A stretch of 63,107 nucleotides of DNA from RUG14300 sp964391805 (GTDB lineage Bacteria > Bacillota > Clostridia > Christensenellales > CAG-1252). A program made the translations under genes and the position numbers. Location: positions 1-63,107 of the forward strand of contig CAYMNK010000010.1 in assembly GCA_964391805.1 (NCBI GenBank). Direction: 5' to 3'. Position 1 is the first letter of the stretch, and each line of letters opens with the position of its first letter. The notes beneath the pieces were generated by a model that made no database searches, was not told where the DNA came from, and was given only the letters and a program-made list of their open reading frames with translations. Positions 18,545 through 26,104 of this stretch are shown piece by piece.

Positions 18545-19219
18545 ATGGAAAATATGGTAAATGTATATTTATTCGGTAAAAAATACCAAGTTCCCGAAAG
18601 CCTAACTATCATGAAGGCTATGGAATATGCCGGTTACGAGTTGGTTAGAGGCTGTGGATGTAGAAACGGTTTCTGCGGTGCTTGTGCAACTATTTACAGA
18701 ATTCTCGGTAAACAGGAACTAAAAACTTGCTTGGCTTGCCAAACTAAGGTCGAAGAGGGTATGTATGTTGCGACGTTGCCGTCGTTCCCCCTTGTAAAGC
18801 AGATTTACGATATTCAAAAAATATCGCCTTCTGCTCAGATTATGATGCAGTTATATCCCGAAATTTATTCGTGTTTAGGATGTAACGCTTGTACAAAAGC
18901 TTGCCCTCAAGGCTTGAACGTAATGCAATATATCGCTTTTGCTCAACGCGGAGATTTTACAAGATGTGCAGAAGAAAGTTTCGACTGTGTTATGTGCGGT
19001 TTATGCTCCTCTCGCTGTCCTGCAGGTATTTCGCATCCCCAAGTTGCCGAACTTGCCAGGAGATTGTATGGTAAATATATCGCCCCCAAGTCGGAGCACC
19101 TCGAAAACAGAGTCAATGAAATCGAGGCAGGCGAATGCGAAGCTATGCTCGAAAGTATCATGAATAAGCCTATTGACGAGCTTAAAGAACTGTATAATCA
19201 CAGAGATATAGAGAAGTAG
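18545..19219 (+). CDS. frdB: Fumarate reductase iron-sulfur subunit, soluble TfrB-like type lacking the CCG domain
   Basis: Protein of 224 residues. The N-terminal [2Fe-2S] domain has GCGCRNGFCGAC and TCLAC; the C-terminal half has CLGCNACTKACP and CVMCGLCSSRCP. This is the succinate dehydrogenase/fumarate reductase B layout. No cytochrome or membrane anchor gene is adjacent. The methanogen thiol:fumarate reductase subunit TfrB has an extra HdrB-like C-terminal CCG domain that is absent here, while a free HdrB is encoded in the same operon. AAGGAG lies upstream; frdA follows after 12 bases. Confidence 0.85.
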   Translation: MENMVNVYLFGKKYQVPESLTIMKAMEYAGYELVRGCGCRNGFCGACATIYRILGKQELKTCLACQTKVEEGMYVATLPSFPLVKQIYDIQKISPSAQIMMQLYPEIYSCLGCNACTKACPQGLNVMQYIAFAQRGDFTRCAEESFDCVMCGLCSSRCPAGISHPQVAELARRLYGKYIAPKSEHLENRVNEIEAGECEAMLESIMNKPIDELKELYNHRDIEK

Positions 19220-19231
19220 GAGATTTGAATT

Positions 19232-20836
19232 ATGTATAAATATACCGATGAACAATTACAATCGATGAAAAAGGTCGAGGCAACAAGAGCGGAAAGAGTT
19301 GATAAACTATTCCCCAGAATGTCTGCCGAAGAAAAATCACAGGTATTGAAAGAAAATCATCCCGATTATATCGATAACGCATACGAAAGCCTAAAAGTAG
19401 GTGCCAATAAGGGAGACAAGGTTTTGCACGAGTTGGCAGACTTATTACAAGGTAAATCAAGAGTGCTCGGTAAAAAAATCGATTTAAATAAGGTCGATTA
19501 CGATGTAGATGTTTTAGTTATCGGTGGTGGCGGAGCAGGTGCTTCTGCCGCTATAACGGCACATGCTAACGGTGCTAACGTCATGATGGTTACCAAACTT
19601 CGTATCGGTGATGCTAATACAATGATGGCTGAGGGCGGTATTCAAGCTGCAGATAAGCCCAACGATAGCCCTGCAACTCACTATCTCGATGCATTCGGTG
19701 GCGGTCACTTCGCGGCAAAACCCGAGCTTTTAAAAATGCTCGTTAACGAAGCTCCCGACGCAATCAGATGGCTCAACGACCTCGGCGTTATGTTTGACAA
19801 AAATCCCGACGGTGAGATGATTACTACACACGGTGGCGGTACTTCGAGAAAGAGAATGCACGCTTGTAAAGACTATTCCGGTGCCGAAATAATGAGAACA
19901 CTAAGAGATGAAGTTCTCAATAGACAAATCCCCGTAGTTGACTTTACTTCCGCTATCGAAATTATTAAGGATTCCAACAACAGAGCATGCGGTGCCGTGT
20001 TGCTCAATATGGAAACTCAACAAATATTGATTGCAAGAGCAAAAACCGTTATTCTCGCAACAGGTGGCGCGGGTAGATTGCATTACCAAGGCTTCCCGAC
20101 ATCGAACCACTATGGTGCAACAGCCGACGGCTTGGTTTTGGCTTATAGAGCAGGCGCTAAACTTCTTTATGCCGATACACTTCAATATCACCCCACGGGT
20201 GCTGCCGAACCTACTCAAATATTCGGTGCATTAGTTACCGAAAAGGTTCGTTCTTTAGGTGCTCAGCTCGTCAATAAAGACGGCGAACCATTCGTCTATT
20301 CTCTCGAAACAAGAGACGTTACCGCAAGTACCATTATTAGAGAGTGTAAACAACGCGGAAACGGCATCAAAACAACAGACGGAGAGGGCGTATGGCTCGA
20401 TACACCTATCATTGAGATACTAAACGGAGAGGGTACCATCGAAAAACGCATTCCCGCAATGCTTAGAATGTTCGGTAAATACGGTATCGATATTCGTAAA
20501 GAACCTATTCTCGTATATCCCACACTTCACTATCAAAACGGCGGTATAGATATCGATTCTAACTGCGAGAGCGGTGTCGAAAATCTATTCGTTGCAGGCG
20601 AAGCCGTAGGAGGAATTCACGGAAGAAATAGATTGATGGGTAATTCATTGCTTGATATCATCGTTTTCGGAAGAGATGCCGGAAGAAGTGCAAGCAATAA
20701 AGCAAAATCGGTTACAATCGGCGAAATGAGCCTTGAACACGTAAACGGTTTTGCTAAGGAATTAGAGGACGCAGGCATCGAGCCTACTAAGCTATCTCCT
20801 CAATTACTACCCGATTACAGAAGAAAGGATATGTGA
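19232..20836 (+). CDS. frdA: Fumarate reductase flavoprotein subunit (soluble)
   Basis: Flavoprotein of 534 residues of the FrdA/SdhA/TfrA family. The FAD dinucleotide motif VIGGGGAGASAA lies near residue 95. Active-site family landmarks are THGGGTSRKR, YHPTGAAEP, RECKQRGNG, LHYQNGGI and HGRNRLMGNSLL. No signal peptide is present, so it acts in the cytoplasm. L-aspartate oxidase is an alternative of the same family, but no nadA or nadC is near and frdB is adjacent. About 85 residues precede the FAD domain. I infer fumarate reduction with electrons arriving through frdB from HdrBC. Confidence 0.87.
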   Translation: MYKYTDEQLQSMKKVEATRAERVDKLFPRMSAEEKSQVLKENHPDYIDNAYESLKVGANKGDKVLHELADLLQGKSRVLGKKIDLNKVDYDVDVLVIGGGGAGASAAITAHANGANVMMVTKLRIGDANTMMAEGGIQAADKPNDSPATHYLDAFGGGHFAAKPELLKMLVNEAPDAIRWLNDLGVMFDKNPDGEMITTHGGGTSRKRMHACKDYSGAEIMRTLRDEVLNRQIPVVDFTSAIEIIKDSNNRACGAVLLNMETQQILIARAKTVILATGGAGRLHYQGFPTSNHYGATADGLVLAYRAGAKLLYADTLQYHPTGAAEPTQIFGALVTEKVRSLGAQLVNKDGEPFVYSLETRDVTASTIIRECKQRGNGIKTTDGEGVWLDTPIIEILNGEGTIEKRIPAMLRMFGKYGIDIRKEPILVYPTLHYQNGGIDIDSNCESGVENLFVAGEAVGGIHGRNRLMGNSLLDIIVFGRDAGRSASNKAKSVTIGEMSLEHVNGFAKELEDAGIEPTKLSPQLLPDYRRKDM

Positions 20837-20895
20837 TTTGTTCACATACTATATAATTTCATAAAGACAAATATTTATAAGGAGAAAATAAAAAA

Positions 20896-21846
20896 ATGAG
20901 TAAAATTTCAGTCATCGGCGCAGGTGCAGTTGGCGCTACAATAGGTTATTCGTTATTGATGAAGGGCGTTGCAAGTGAAATCGTTTTAGTCGATATCAAC
21001 AAGTATAAGTCCGAAGGTGAAGCTTTGGATATTATGCAGTCACTTCCCTATGCTCCCCAAAGTAAGATATACTCCGGCGAGTATTCGGATACCGCAAACT
21101 CAGACATCGTAGTAATTACCTCCGGTATGCCTCGTAAGCCCGGTATGAGTCGTCTTGACTTGGCACAAAACAACGTTAACATCATCAAATCTGTTGCTAA
21201 GAACTTAATGAAGCACACGCCTAACTCGATCTTTATCGTTCTTTGTAACCCTGTAGATATCTTGACATACATCTTCCAAAAGATAACCGGTGTACCCGAG
21301 TCAAGAATAATCGGTACAGGCGCATTGCTCGATACCGCGCGTCTACGTACTCGTATCGCAGAAGACTATGCAGTTAGCACCAAGAACGTACACACCTATG
21401 TATTCGGTGAACACGGTGAATCCGCTATGATACCTTGGTCAATTTCCAACGTAAGCGGTATCCCCGTAAAAGAGTATGCTAAATATCTTGTTAACAAAAA
21501 CGATGTTAAGAAAGCCGATCTCGATTTTGACGAAATCGAAGAACACGTTAAAAAGTCCGGTAGCTGGATCATTGAGCGTAAAGGCGTAACAAACTACGCA
21601 GTATCCGCTTGTACGTGCCACCTCTGTAGTTGTATTTTATCAGGTCACGAAATTGCTCTTCCCGTTAGTACCATTCAACACGGTGAGTATGAAGGTGTAG
21701 ACGATGTAGCATTAAGTACACTTGCATTAGTAGGTCGTAACGGTATCGCCGGTAAGGTAGTAATTCCTCTAAACGACGAAGAGTTGAAGTTACTCCAAAA
21801 CAGTGCTAATAAACTTAAGAGCGTTTTATCTAACTTAGAATACTAA
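20896..21846 (+). CDS. mdh: Malate/lactate dehydrogenase family protein, probably malate dehydrogenase
   Basis: NAD-dependent 2-hydroxyacid dehydrogenase of 316 residues. Landmarks are GAGAVGATIG (nucleotide site), GTGALLDTARLR and GEHGES with the catalytic His. The specificity loop reads GMPRKPGMSR. Arg80 takes the position of Gln102 in lactate dehydrogenases and is the malate-type residue. The KGVTNYA segment keeps the Thr that lactate dehydrogenases have at position 246, so the signature is mixed. Placed 59 bases after frdA with AAGGAG upstream, it completes oxaloacetate to malate to fumarate to succinate, which favours malate dehydrogenase. Confidence 0.82.
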   Translation: MSKISVIGAGAVGATIGYSLLMKGVASEIVLVDINKYKSEGEALDIMQSLPYAPQSKIYSGEYSDTANSDIVVITSGMPRKPGMSRLDLAQNNVNIIKSVAKNLMKHTPNSIFIVLCNPVDILTYIFQKITGVPESRIIGTGALLDTARLRTRIAEDYAVSTKNVHTYVFGEHGESAMIPWSISNVSGIPVKEYAKYLVNKNDVKKADLDFDEIEEHVKKSGSWIIERKGVTNYAVSACTCHLCSCILSGHEIALPVSTIQHGEYEGVDDVALSTLALVGRNGIAGKVVIPLNDEELKLLQNSANKLKSVLSNLEY

Positions 21847-21918
21847 TTAGCATTACATATAGTTAGAATAGAGTATGTAATACCATTTAATAGGTGTTGT
21901 AATTCTATTGATAGTTTC

Positions 21919-21953
21919 GAAAAAGGTTCGAGTGATTTTCGAGCCTTTTTTAT
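21919..21953 (+). terminator. Rho-independent terminator after mdh
   Basis: AAAAAGGTTCGA pairs with TCGAGCCTTTTT (one G-T pair) and ends in six T. It closes the fumC-mdh transcription unit. Confidence 0.88.
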
Positions 21954-21982
21954 AAAAAATTATTAAAAATAGTTTTTCGATG

Positions 21983-22011
21983 TTGATTCGAATAACTATT
22001 AATGCTATAAT
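21983..22011 (+). promoter_or_regulatory. Promoter of the SPFH/zinc-ribbon pair
   Basis: TTGATT (21983-21988), a 17-base spacer and TATAAT (22006-22011), with TGC before it giving an extended -10. Confidence 0.7.
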
Positions 22012-22041
22012 ATAAGTATATTGAATATTATGGAGGAAATT

Positions 22042-23163
22042 ATGGGCTTCATTAAAAAGAACCTATTAAAGGTCGTTGAGTTAGAACTCGACAATGAAAC
22101 TCTCGTAAAGAAGTTTGAAGTAAAAGACAGATATGAGATTATGAAAGGATCTAAACTTGTGGTTAGACCTTCTCAAGTTGCAATATTTGTACATAAAGGT
22201 GCTATTGCCGATATCTTTAAGGAGGGTACTTATAACTTAGAAACCGAAAACTTGCCCATTTTGACCAAACTTGCAAGTTGGAAATACGGATTCGAAATGT
22301 CCAAGCTTACCGATATTTACTTTGTAAATACCATTCAATTTACCGGTCTCAAGTGGGGAACAACAAATCCTATAATGCTTAGAGATAAAGATTTCGGTAT
22401 GATTCGTTTACAAGGACACGGCGAGTATGCATTTAGAATCAATGATCCGGAAATATTCCTTAGAGAATATTTCGGTACGCTCAAGCAAGCAACAACTGCA
22501 GGCATTCACGAGTATCTTAAGGCAATCGTTCTTCAAGAATTGACCGATGCTATAGGTGAATCGAGTTTATCCGCTCTTGATTTTGCGGCAAATTATCGTG
22601 AATTGAGCGACATAGTTAAAAATAGGCTTCAAATAACCTTCGGCAAGTATGGTTTAGAGGCTACTGAAATAATTATCAAGAACCTCAAATTACCCGAAGC
22701 GGTAGAAAAGGTTATGGATAAGCGCACCTCAATTGGTGTAATGGGCGATGTAATGGGCGATTACGCAAGATACGAAAGTGTTGCAGCTATGCGTGATGCA
22801 GCTAAAAACCCCGGTGTAGGCGGAATGTTCGCAGGAATGGGTGTTGGATTTGGTACCGGTAGAGCGGTTGGCGGAGCCTTTGCATCTTCACTTGACGACG
22901 TTACTCACGCTAAAAACAAGGTTAAATGCTCTAAGTGTGGTGCTTTAGTAGAGGAGGGTGCTAAATTCTGCCCCGATTGCGGTACTAAGGTTGCGTCATC
23001 TTCCGATATGACAGTTTGTCCTAAGTGCGGTACATCGGTGCCTTCGTCCGCTAAGTTCTGCTCCAACTGCGGTACTACACTCAGTTGTACATGTCCTAAG
23101 TGCGGTAAAACCGTACCCGCATCTGCATTCTTCTGCCCTGACTGTGGAAGTAAAATTAAATAA
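22042..23163 (+). CDS. SPFH-domain protein with three C-terminal zinc ribbons (YdjI-like)
   Basis: Protein of 373 residues. Residues 1-270 form an SPFH (stomatin/flotillin-like) domain of the YdjI or virion-core type, including FGTLKQATTAGIHEYLKAIV and YGLEATEIIIKNLKLP. A short Gly-rich segment leads to three double zinc ribbons (CSKCG/CPDCG, CPKCG/CSNCG, CPKCG/CPDCG). No transmembrane helix is present, so membrane contact would be peripheral or through partners. I use the ATG at 22042 (GGAGG 5 bases upstream) over the TTG at 22021. It is co-transcribed with a zinc-ribbon membrane protein. A second SPFH/zinc-ribbon protein occurs at 40630-41700. Confidence 0.85.
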   Translation: MGFIKKNLLKVVELELDNETLVKKFEVKDRYEIMKGSKLVVRPSQVAIFVHKGAIADIFKEGTYNLETENLPILTKLASWKYGFEMSKLTDIYFVNTIQFTGLKWGTTNPIMLRDKDFGMIRLQGHGEYAFRINDPEIFLREYFGTLKQATTAGIHEYLKAIVLQELTDAIGESSLSALDFAANYRELSDIVKNRLQITFGKYGLEATEIIIKNLKLPEAVEKVMDKRTSIGVMGDVMGDYARYESVAAMRDAAKNPGVGGMFAGMGVGFGTGRAVGGAFASSLDDVTHAKNKVKCSKCGALVEEGAKFCPDCGTKVASSSDMTVCPKCGTSVPSSAKFCSNCGTTLSCTCPKCGKTVPASAFFCPDCGSKIK

Positions 23164-23165
23164 AA

Positions 23166-24218
23166 ATGGCAACCTCTGTAATAAAGTGCGACGGATGCGG
23201 TGCGGATATGCTTTATGCGCCCGACAAGTCGCGACTTGTATGTCCCTATTGCTCGAAGGAACGTACCATACAAAAGCGTTTCACGCATAAACGAGATTTT
23301 TACAAAGAACGCTCTACAAGTGTAGTCGACGAGACTGAAACAATATGTTCTTGTCCTAATTGCGGTGGCGAAGTGGTGCTCGAGTCTTTTGTAACCGCTA
23401 TGAAATGCCCTTTTTGCGATTCCACCAATGTGGTAAAAAAAGAGAGCATCAAGGGTATGAAAGCGGATGGGATAATTCCATTCAAGATAACAAGAGATTC
23501 TGCATACGATTCGGGTAAGAAATGGCTCAAAAAACGGTTTTATGTCAATAAGAAGTTTAAGAAAGAGTTTAAACCCGATAACGTAAACGGTGTCTATATT
23601 CCTTCTTTCGTTTTTTCGGCGACTACCGAATCGTTTTATTCGGCTAAACTCGGAGAATATTACTATGTAACGGTCGGTAGCGGTAAAAATAGACATGAGG
23701 AAAGACGGACTCGTTGGTTTAGAGTTAGCGGTTCATATAGTAGATATTTCGATAACGTCATGATTGAGGCAAGTAAACAGCTTGTTCAAAAGGATCTTGA
23801 CAATATACTTCCATATGATATGGACAGCATAGAGCAGTATACCCCCGAATACGTAGCAGGCTTTTCGTCGGAGAAAAACGATGCAACCATCACAGATTCG
23901 TTTGAGGTAGCCAAGGACCGAATTAAAAACACAATAGAGAGGGAAATACTCGCACAATATCATTATGACGAGGTAGGTAGTTTCAGAGTCAATACCGATT
24001 ACGATCCTATTACATTCAATTATGTAATGATACCTATGTGGATATTCGGATTCAAATTCAAGGAGAGAATGTACAGATTCCTTGTGAACGGTACTACGGG
24101 GAAATCCTTTGGACGTTATCCAAAATCGGCGCCCAAAATACTATTTACGGTATTGCTGATATTGGGTGCAGTTACGGGATTTATAATATGGTTCCTGATT
24201 AAAGCAGGAATAATCTAA
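23166..24218 (+). CDS. Zinc-ribbon protein with C-terminal membrane helix, SPFH partner
   Basis: Protein of 350 residues. Two zinc ribbons lie at the N-terminus (CDGCGADM...CPYCS and CPNCGGEV...CPFCD). A middle domain of unknown function follows, containing FYVNKKFKKEFKPDNVNGVYIPSF-type sequence. A hydrophobic helix near residues 325-348 could be a C-tail anchor. The ATG is two bases after the SPFH stop with no clear ribosome binding site, so translation is probably coupled. Its membrane helix could tether the SPFH protein, but this is inference. Family known only as TFIIB-type zinc-ribbon-containing proteins. Confidence 0.8.
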   Translation: MATSVIKCDGCGADMLYAPDKSRLVCPYCSKERTIQKRFTHKRDFYKERSTSVVDETETICSCPNCGGEVVLESFVTAMKCPFCDSTNVVKKESIKGMKADGIIPFKITRDSAYDSGKKWLKKRFYVNKKFKKEFKPDNVNGVYIPSFVFSATTESFYSAKLGEYYYVTVGSGKNRHEERRTRWFRVSGSYSRYFDNVMIEASKQLVQKDLDNILPYDMDSIEQYTPEYVAGFSSEKNDATITDSFEVAKDRIKNTIEREILAQYHYDEVGSFRVNTDYDPITFNYVMIPMWIFGFKFKERMYRFLVNGTTGKSFGRYPKSAPKILFTVLLILGAVTGFIIWFLIKAGII

Positions 24219-24224
24219 AATTAA

Positions 24225-24257
24225 TGCGTGTTTGCCATTTGGTATGCACGCTTTTTA
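24225..24257 (+). terminator. Rho-independent terminator after the SPFH/zinc-ribbon pair
   Basis: GCGTG (24226-24230) pairs with CACGC (24247-24251), with an inner TGCC/GGTA pairing, followed by TTTTTATTT. Confidence 0.8.
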
Positions 24258-24259
24258 TT

Positions 24260-24420
24260 TATGTCATATTGAGCCATCATATCATATATGTCATACTGAG
24301 CATTTAAAAAACACAACACCATCAATGTCATACTGAGCGGAAGTGCATCGCACTGAAGTCGAACTGCGTAGCAGCGATGCCTTTGACATCGGTATCTAAA
24401 ATCCACATAAACAAAAAGAA
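24260..24420. repeat. Dispersed intergenic repeat copy
   Basis: Two TCATACTGAGC units, CACCATCAATG, then AGTCGAACTGCGTAGCAGCGATGCC and CGGTATCTAAAATCC. The same ordered blocks recur at about 27363, 27655, 31850 and 53142. No ORF or RNA gene is visible in this tract. Confidence 0.75.
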
Positions 24421-24467
24421 TAGCGCCATAAAAAATCATTTAAAACGACAACAATATATGACACATG

Positions 24468-24530
24468 TGTAGGGGCGTTTAGTAAACGCCCGCCAAAAAC
24501 AAGTCTTCTCACTTGCTTTTTATTTTTCAC
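24468..24530. repeat. Second repeat family: GGGCGTTTA inverted repeat, copy 1
   Basis: GTAGGGGCGTTTAGTAAACGCCCGC contains the inverted repeat GGGCGTTTA/TAAACGCCC and is followed by CACTTGCTTTTTAT. A sister copy at 27588-27650 reads GGGCGCTTAGTAAGCGCCC, with compensatory change in both arms. Confidence 0.7.
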
Positions 24531-24549
24531 AAATTTTACTTGATAAGTC

Positions 24550-24640
24550 TTGTCATACTGAGTGTAGATCGACAGACCGAAATCGAACCCGACAGGGCGA
24601 CACCATAGGTGTCGGAATCTTAATCCATATTAGCGTTAAA
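24550..24640. repeat. Dispersed intergenic repeat, partial copy
   Basis: TGTCATACTGAGTG, CGAACCCGACAGGGCGACACC and GTCGGAATCTTAATCCAT match the left half of the family seen at 27717 and 31975. Confidence 0.65.
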
Positions 24641-24737
24641 GTCTCAAATCTAATCAATAAAAACACAATAAAACCTTGATTTTTTAGTCAAAATATTATA
24701 TATTTATCTTAGTAATATTTTTCAGGATGTAGTGAAT

Positions 24738-25112
24738 ATGGATAACTTTTTTATAGGAAGTGAAAGTGAAGAGCAACAAGCGCTGTTTCAGTGGGCAGAG
24801 GTAATGAGTCGTCATTATCCGAAACTTGCATTGCTCTATCATATTCCCAATGGCGGTGCAAGAAGTAAAGGGACGGCAGGACGGCTAAAAGCGGAAGGCG
24901 TTAAGTCAGGTGTCCCCGATATTTGTTTGCCCGTCTCAAACGGCAAATATCACGGCTTATACGTCGAAATGAAGGTCAAAAACAACAAACCTTCCCCCAA
25001 CCAATTAAAATGGATTGAAAGTTTGACCGAAGAAGGATATAAGGCGGTGGTTTGTTATGGTTGGCAAAACGCCGCACGTGCCATTCAAGATTATATAGAG
25101 TGCAAAGATTAA
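24738..25112 (+). CDS. VRR-NUC domain nuclease
   Basis: Stand-alone VRR-NUC protein of 124 residues (PD-(D/E)XK superfamily). HIPNGGARS is the N-terminal VRR-NUC motif; GVPD and the EMK triad segment supply the catalytic Asp, Glu and Lys, and PNQLKWI follows. Such minimal nucleases are common in phages and mobile elements. No other phage gene is nearby, so this is a single cargo or relic gene in a repeat-rich tract. Start is ATG at 24738 (AGGA 10 bases upstream), though the GTG at 24732 is equally spaced. Substrate is unknown; the family is associated with branched or damaged DNA. Confidence 0.85.
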   Translation: MDNFFIGSESEEQQALFQWAEVMSRHYPKLALLYHIPNGGARSKGTAGRLKAEGVKSGVPDICLPVSNGKYHGLYVEMKVKNNKPSPNQLKWIESLTEEGYKAVVCYGWQNAARAIQDYIECKD

Positions 25113-25128
25113 TGATTTCATCAATAAA

Positions 25129-25395
25129 AAATCTGCATTAAGGCAAGCGTTAGCGACCAATCTTGTCATACTAAGTGGAAGGATATCGTCATACTAAGCA
25201 CTAATGCGAATGATGTTATGCTATGCATAATGAAGAATGATGTTTGCCTATGGCAACGCAATATTATGGATAAATATATGTCTTACTGAGTCGGTTTCGT
25301 CCGCCTCATACTGAGCGAAGTCGAAATTCGAACGAAGTGAGAATCAAATTGTGCAACAATTTGGTATCTTGCGGACGATAAATACGCTCTTCTAT
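25129..25395. repeat. Dispersed intergenic repeat, rearranged copy
   Basis: CATACTAAG and CTTACTGAG units, CCTCATACTGAGCGAAGTCGAA, then an AATTGTGCAACAATTT inverted repeat leading to GGTATCTTGCGGACGATAA. The palindrome resembles the one at about 32090. No gene is visible. Confidence 0.7.
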
Positions 25396-25401
25396 CATTT
25401 A

Positions 25402-25438
25402 TAAAAAAAAGGGGCCTTTTTGCGGTCCCTTTTCTTTA
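25402..25438 (-). terminator. Rho-independent terminator of the acidic zinc-ribbon gene
   Basis: On the minus strand AAAAGGGACC pairs with GGCCCCTTTT (one G-T pair) and runs into eight T. It could also work weakly on the plus strand. Confidence 0.88.
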
Positions 25439-25449
25439 TATTGATTGTA

Positions 25450-26004
25450 TTACTCTATATCGTCATCTTCTTCGTCGTCGAAGTCGAGATCATCGTCGTC
25501 ACCGTCAAGGTCGTCGAAGTCGAGATCATCGTCATCGTCAAGATCTAATTCATCATCTTTATCATTGGATACTTCTTCTTCATCACCCAATTCATTACCG
25601 ATAGGCTCATCATCATCTTCTTCGTCAAAGGATAATGTATCATCATCGTCGCTGAGGAAATCGTCATCGGACATAACGATATCGTCAGCGTCGTCGGTGT
25701 CATCTTCGTCAATATCGCTCGAATCATTAATAGTAGAGTCTCCTGTAGAATCGCTCCAGGCAGAAGCCTCGCTTTCGTGCATAGAGTTAAGTTTTTCCAA
25801 ATCGGCTCTACAAGCCTCGCAAAATTCTTGTTCTTCGCTTATATAATTCACATGGCAACGAGGGCAAATTTTTGAGTATTCGTCGTCGAGGTCAAGATCA
25901 TTTGACAGTATACCTTTCAGCTCTTCACTGCACACATCACAGTAATCCAATTCTTCTAAAATATAATTTAGTTCGCATCGAGGACATAGCTTATATTTTC
26001 CCAT
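25450..26004 (-). CDS. Acidic-tailed double zinc-ribbon protein
   Basis: Protein of 184 residues and unknown function. Residues 1-70 contain two similar zinc ribbons, CPRCELNY...CDVC and CPRCHVNY...CEAC. Residues 75-184 are almost entirely Asp, Glu and Ser with stretches of D-rich repeats, making the tail extremely acidic and probably disordered. The tail is encoded by GAT/GAC-rich repetitive DNA, so its length may vary between strains. AGGAGG lies 7 bases before the ATG, and a consensus promoter precedes it. A nucleic-acid mimic or a protein-binding tail are possible roles, but nothing in the sequence decides this. Confidence 0.75.
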   Translation of the reverse strand: MGKYKLCPRCELNYILEELDYCDVCSEELKGILSNDLDLDDEYSKICPRCHVNYISEEQEFCEACRADLEKLNSMHESEASAWSDSTGDSTINDSSDIDEDDTDDADDIVMSDDDFLSDDDDTLSFDEEDDDEPIGNELGDEEEVSNDKDDELDLDDDDDLDFDDLDGDDDDLDFDDEEDDDIE

Positions 26005-26034
26005 ATATTATTCCTCCTTTTTATTTTTTCATAT

Positions 26035-26063
26035 ATTATATGGATATTGTCGCGGTTTGTAAA
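26035..26063 (-). promoter_or_regulatory. Promoter of the acidic zinc-ribbon gene, overlapping a hairpin
   Basis: TTTACA (26063-26058), 17 bases, TATAAT (26040-26035) on the minus strand. The -35 lies inside the inverted repeat GCGGTTT/AAACCGC at 26052-26075, which may also end galM transcription. Confidence 0.7.
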
Positions 26064-26104
26064 CTAATAAACCGCAGTTTTTATTGCAAAGAATACATTT
26101 TTTA

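Noticed and set aside
22905..23696. A 263-codon minus-strand open frame
   Set aside because: It is antisense to the zinc-ribbon regions of the SPFH and zinc-ribbon genes, has no ribosome binding site and matches no family.
24738..25112. Prophage marked by the VRR-NUC nuclease
   Set aside because: No integrase, capsid, terminase or other phage gene lies within reach; a lone nuclease is not enough.
25445..25846. A plus-strand serine-rich open frame
   Set aside because: It is the reverse complement of the GAT/GAC-rich acidic tail on the minus strand; low-complexity shadow without start signals.
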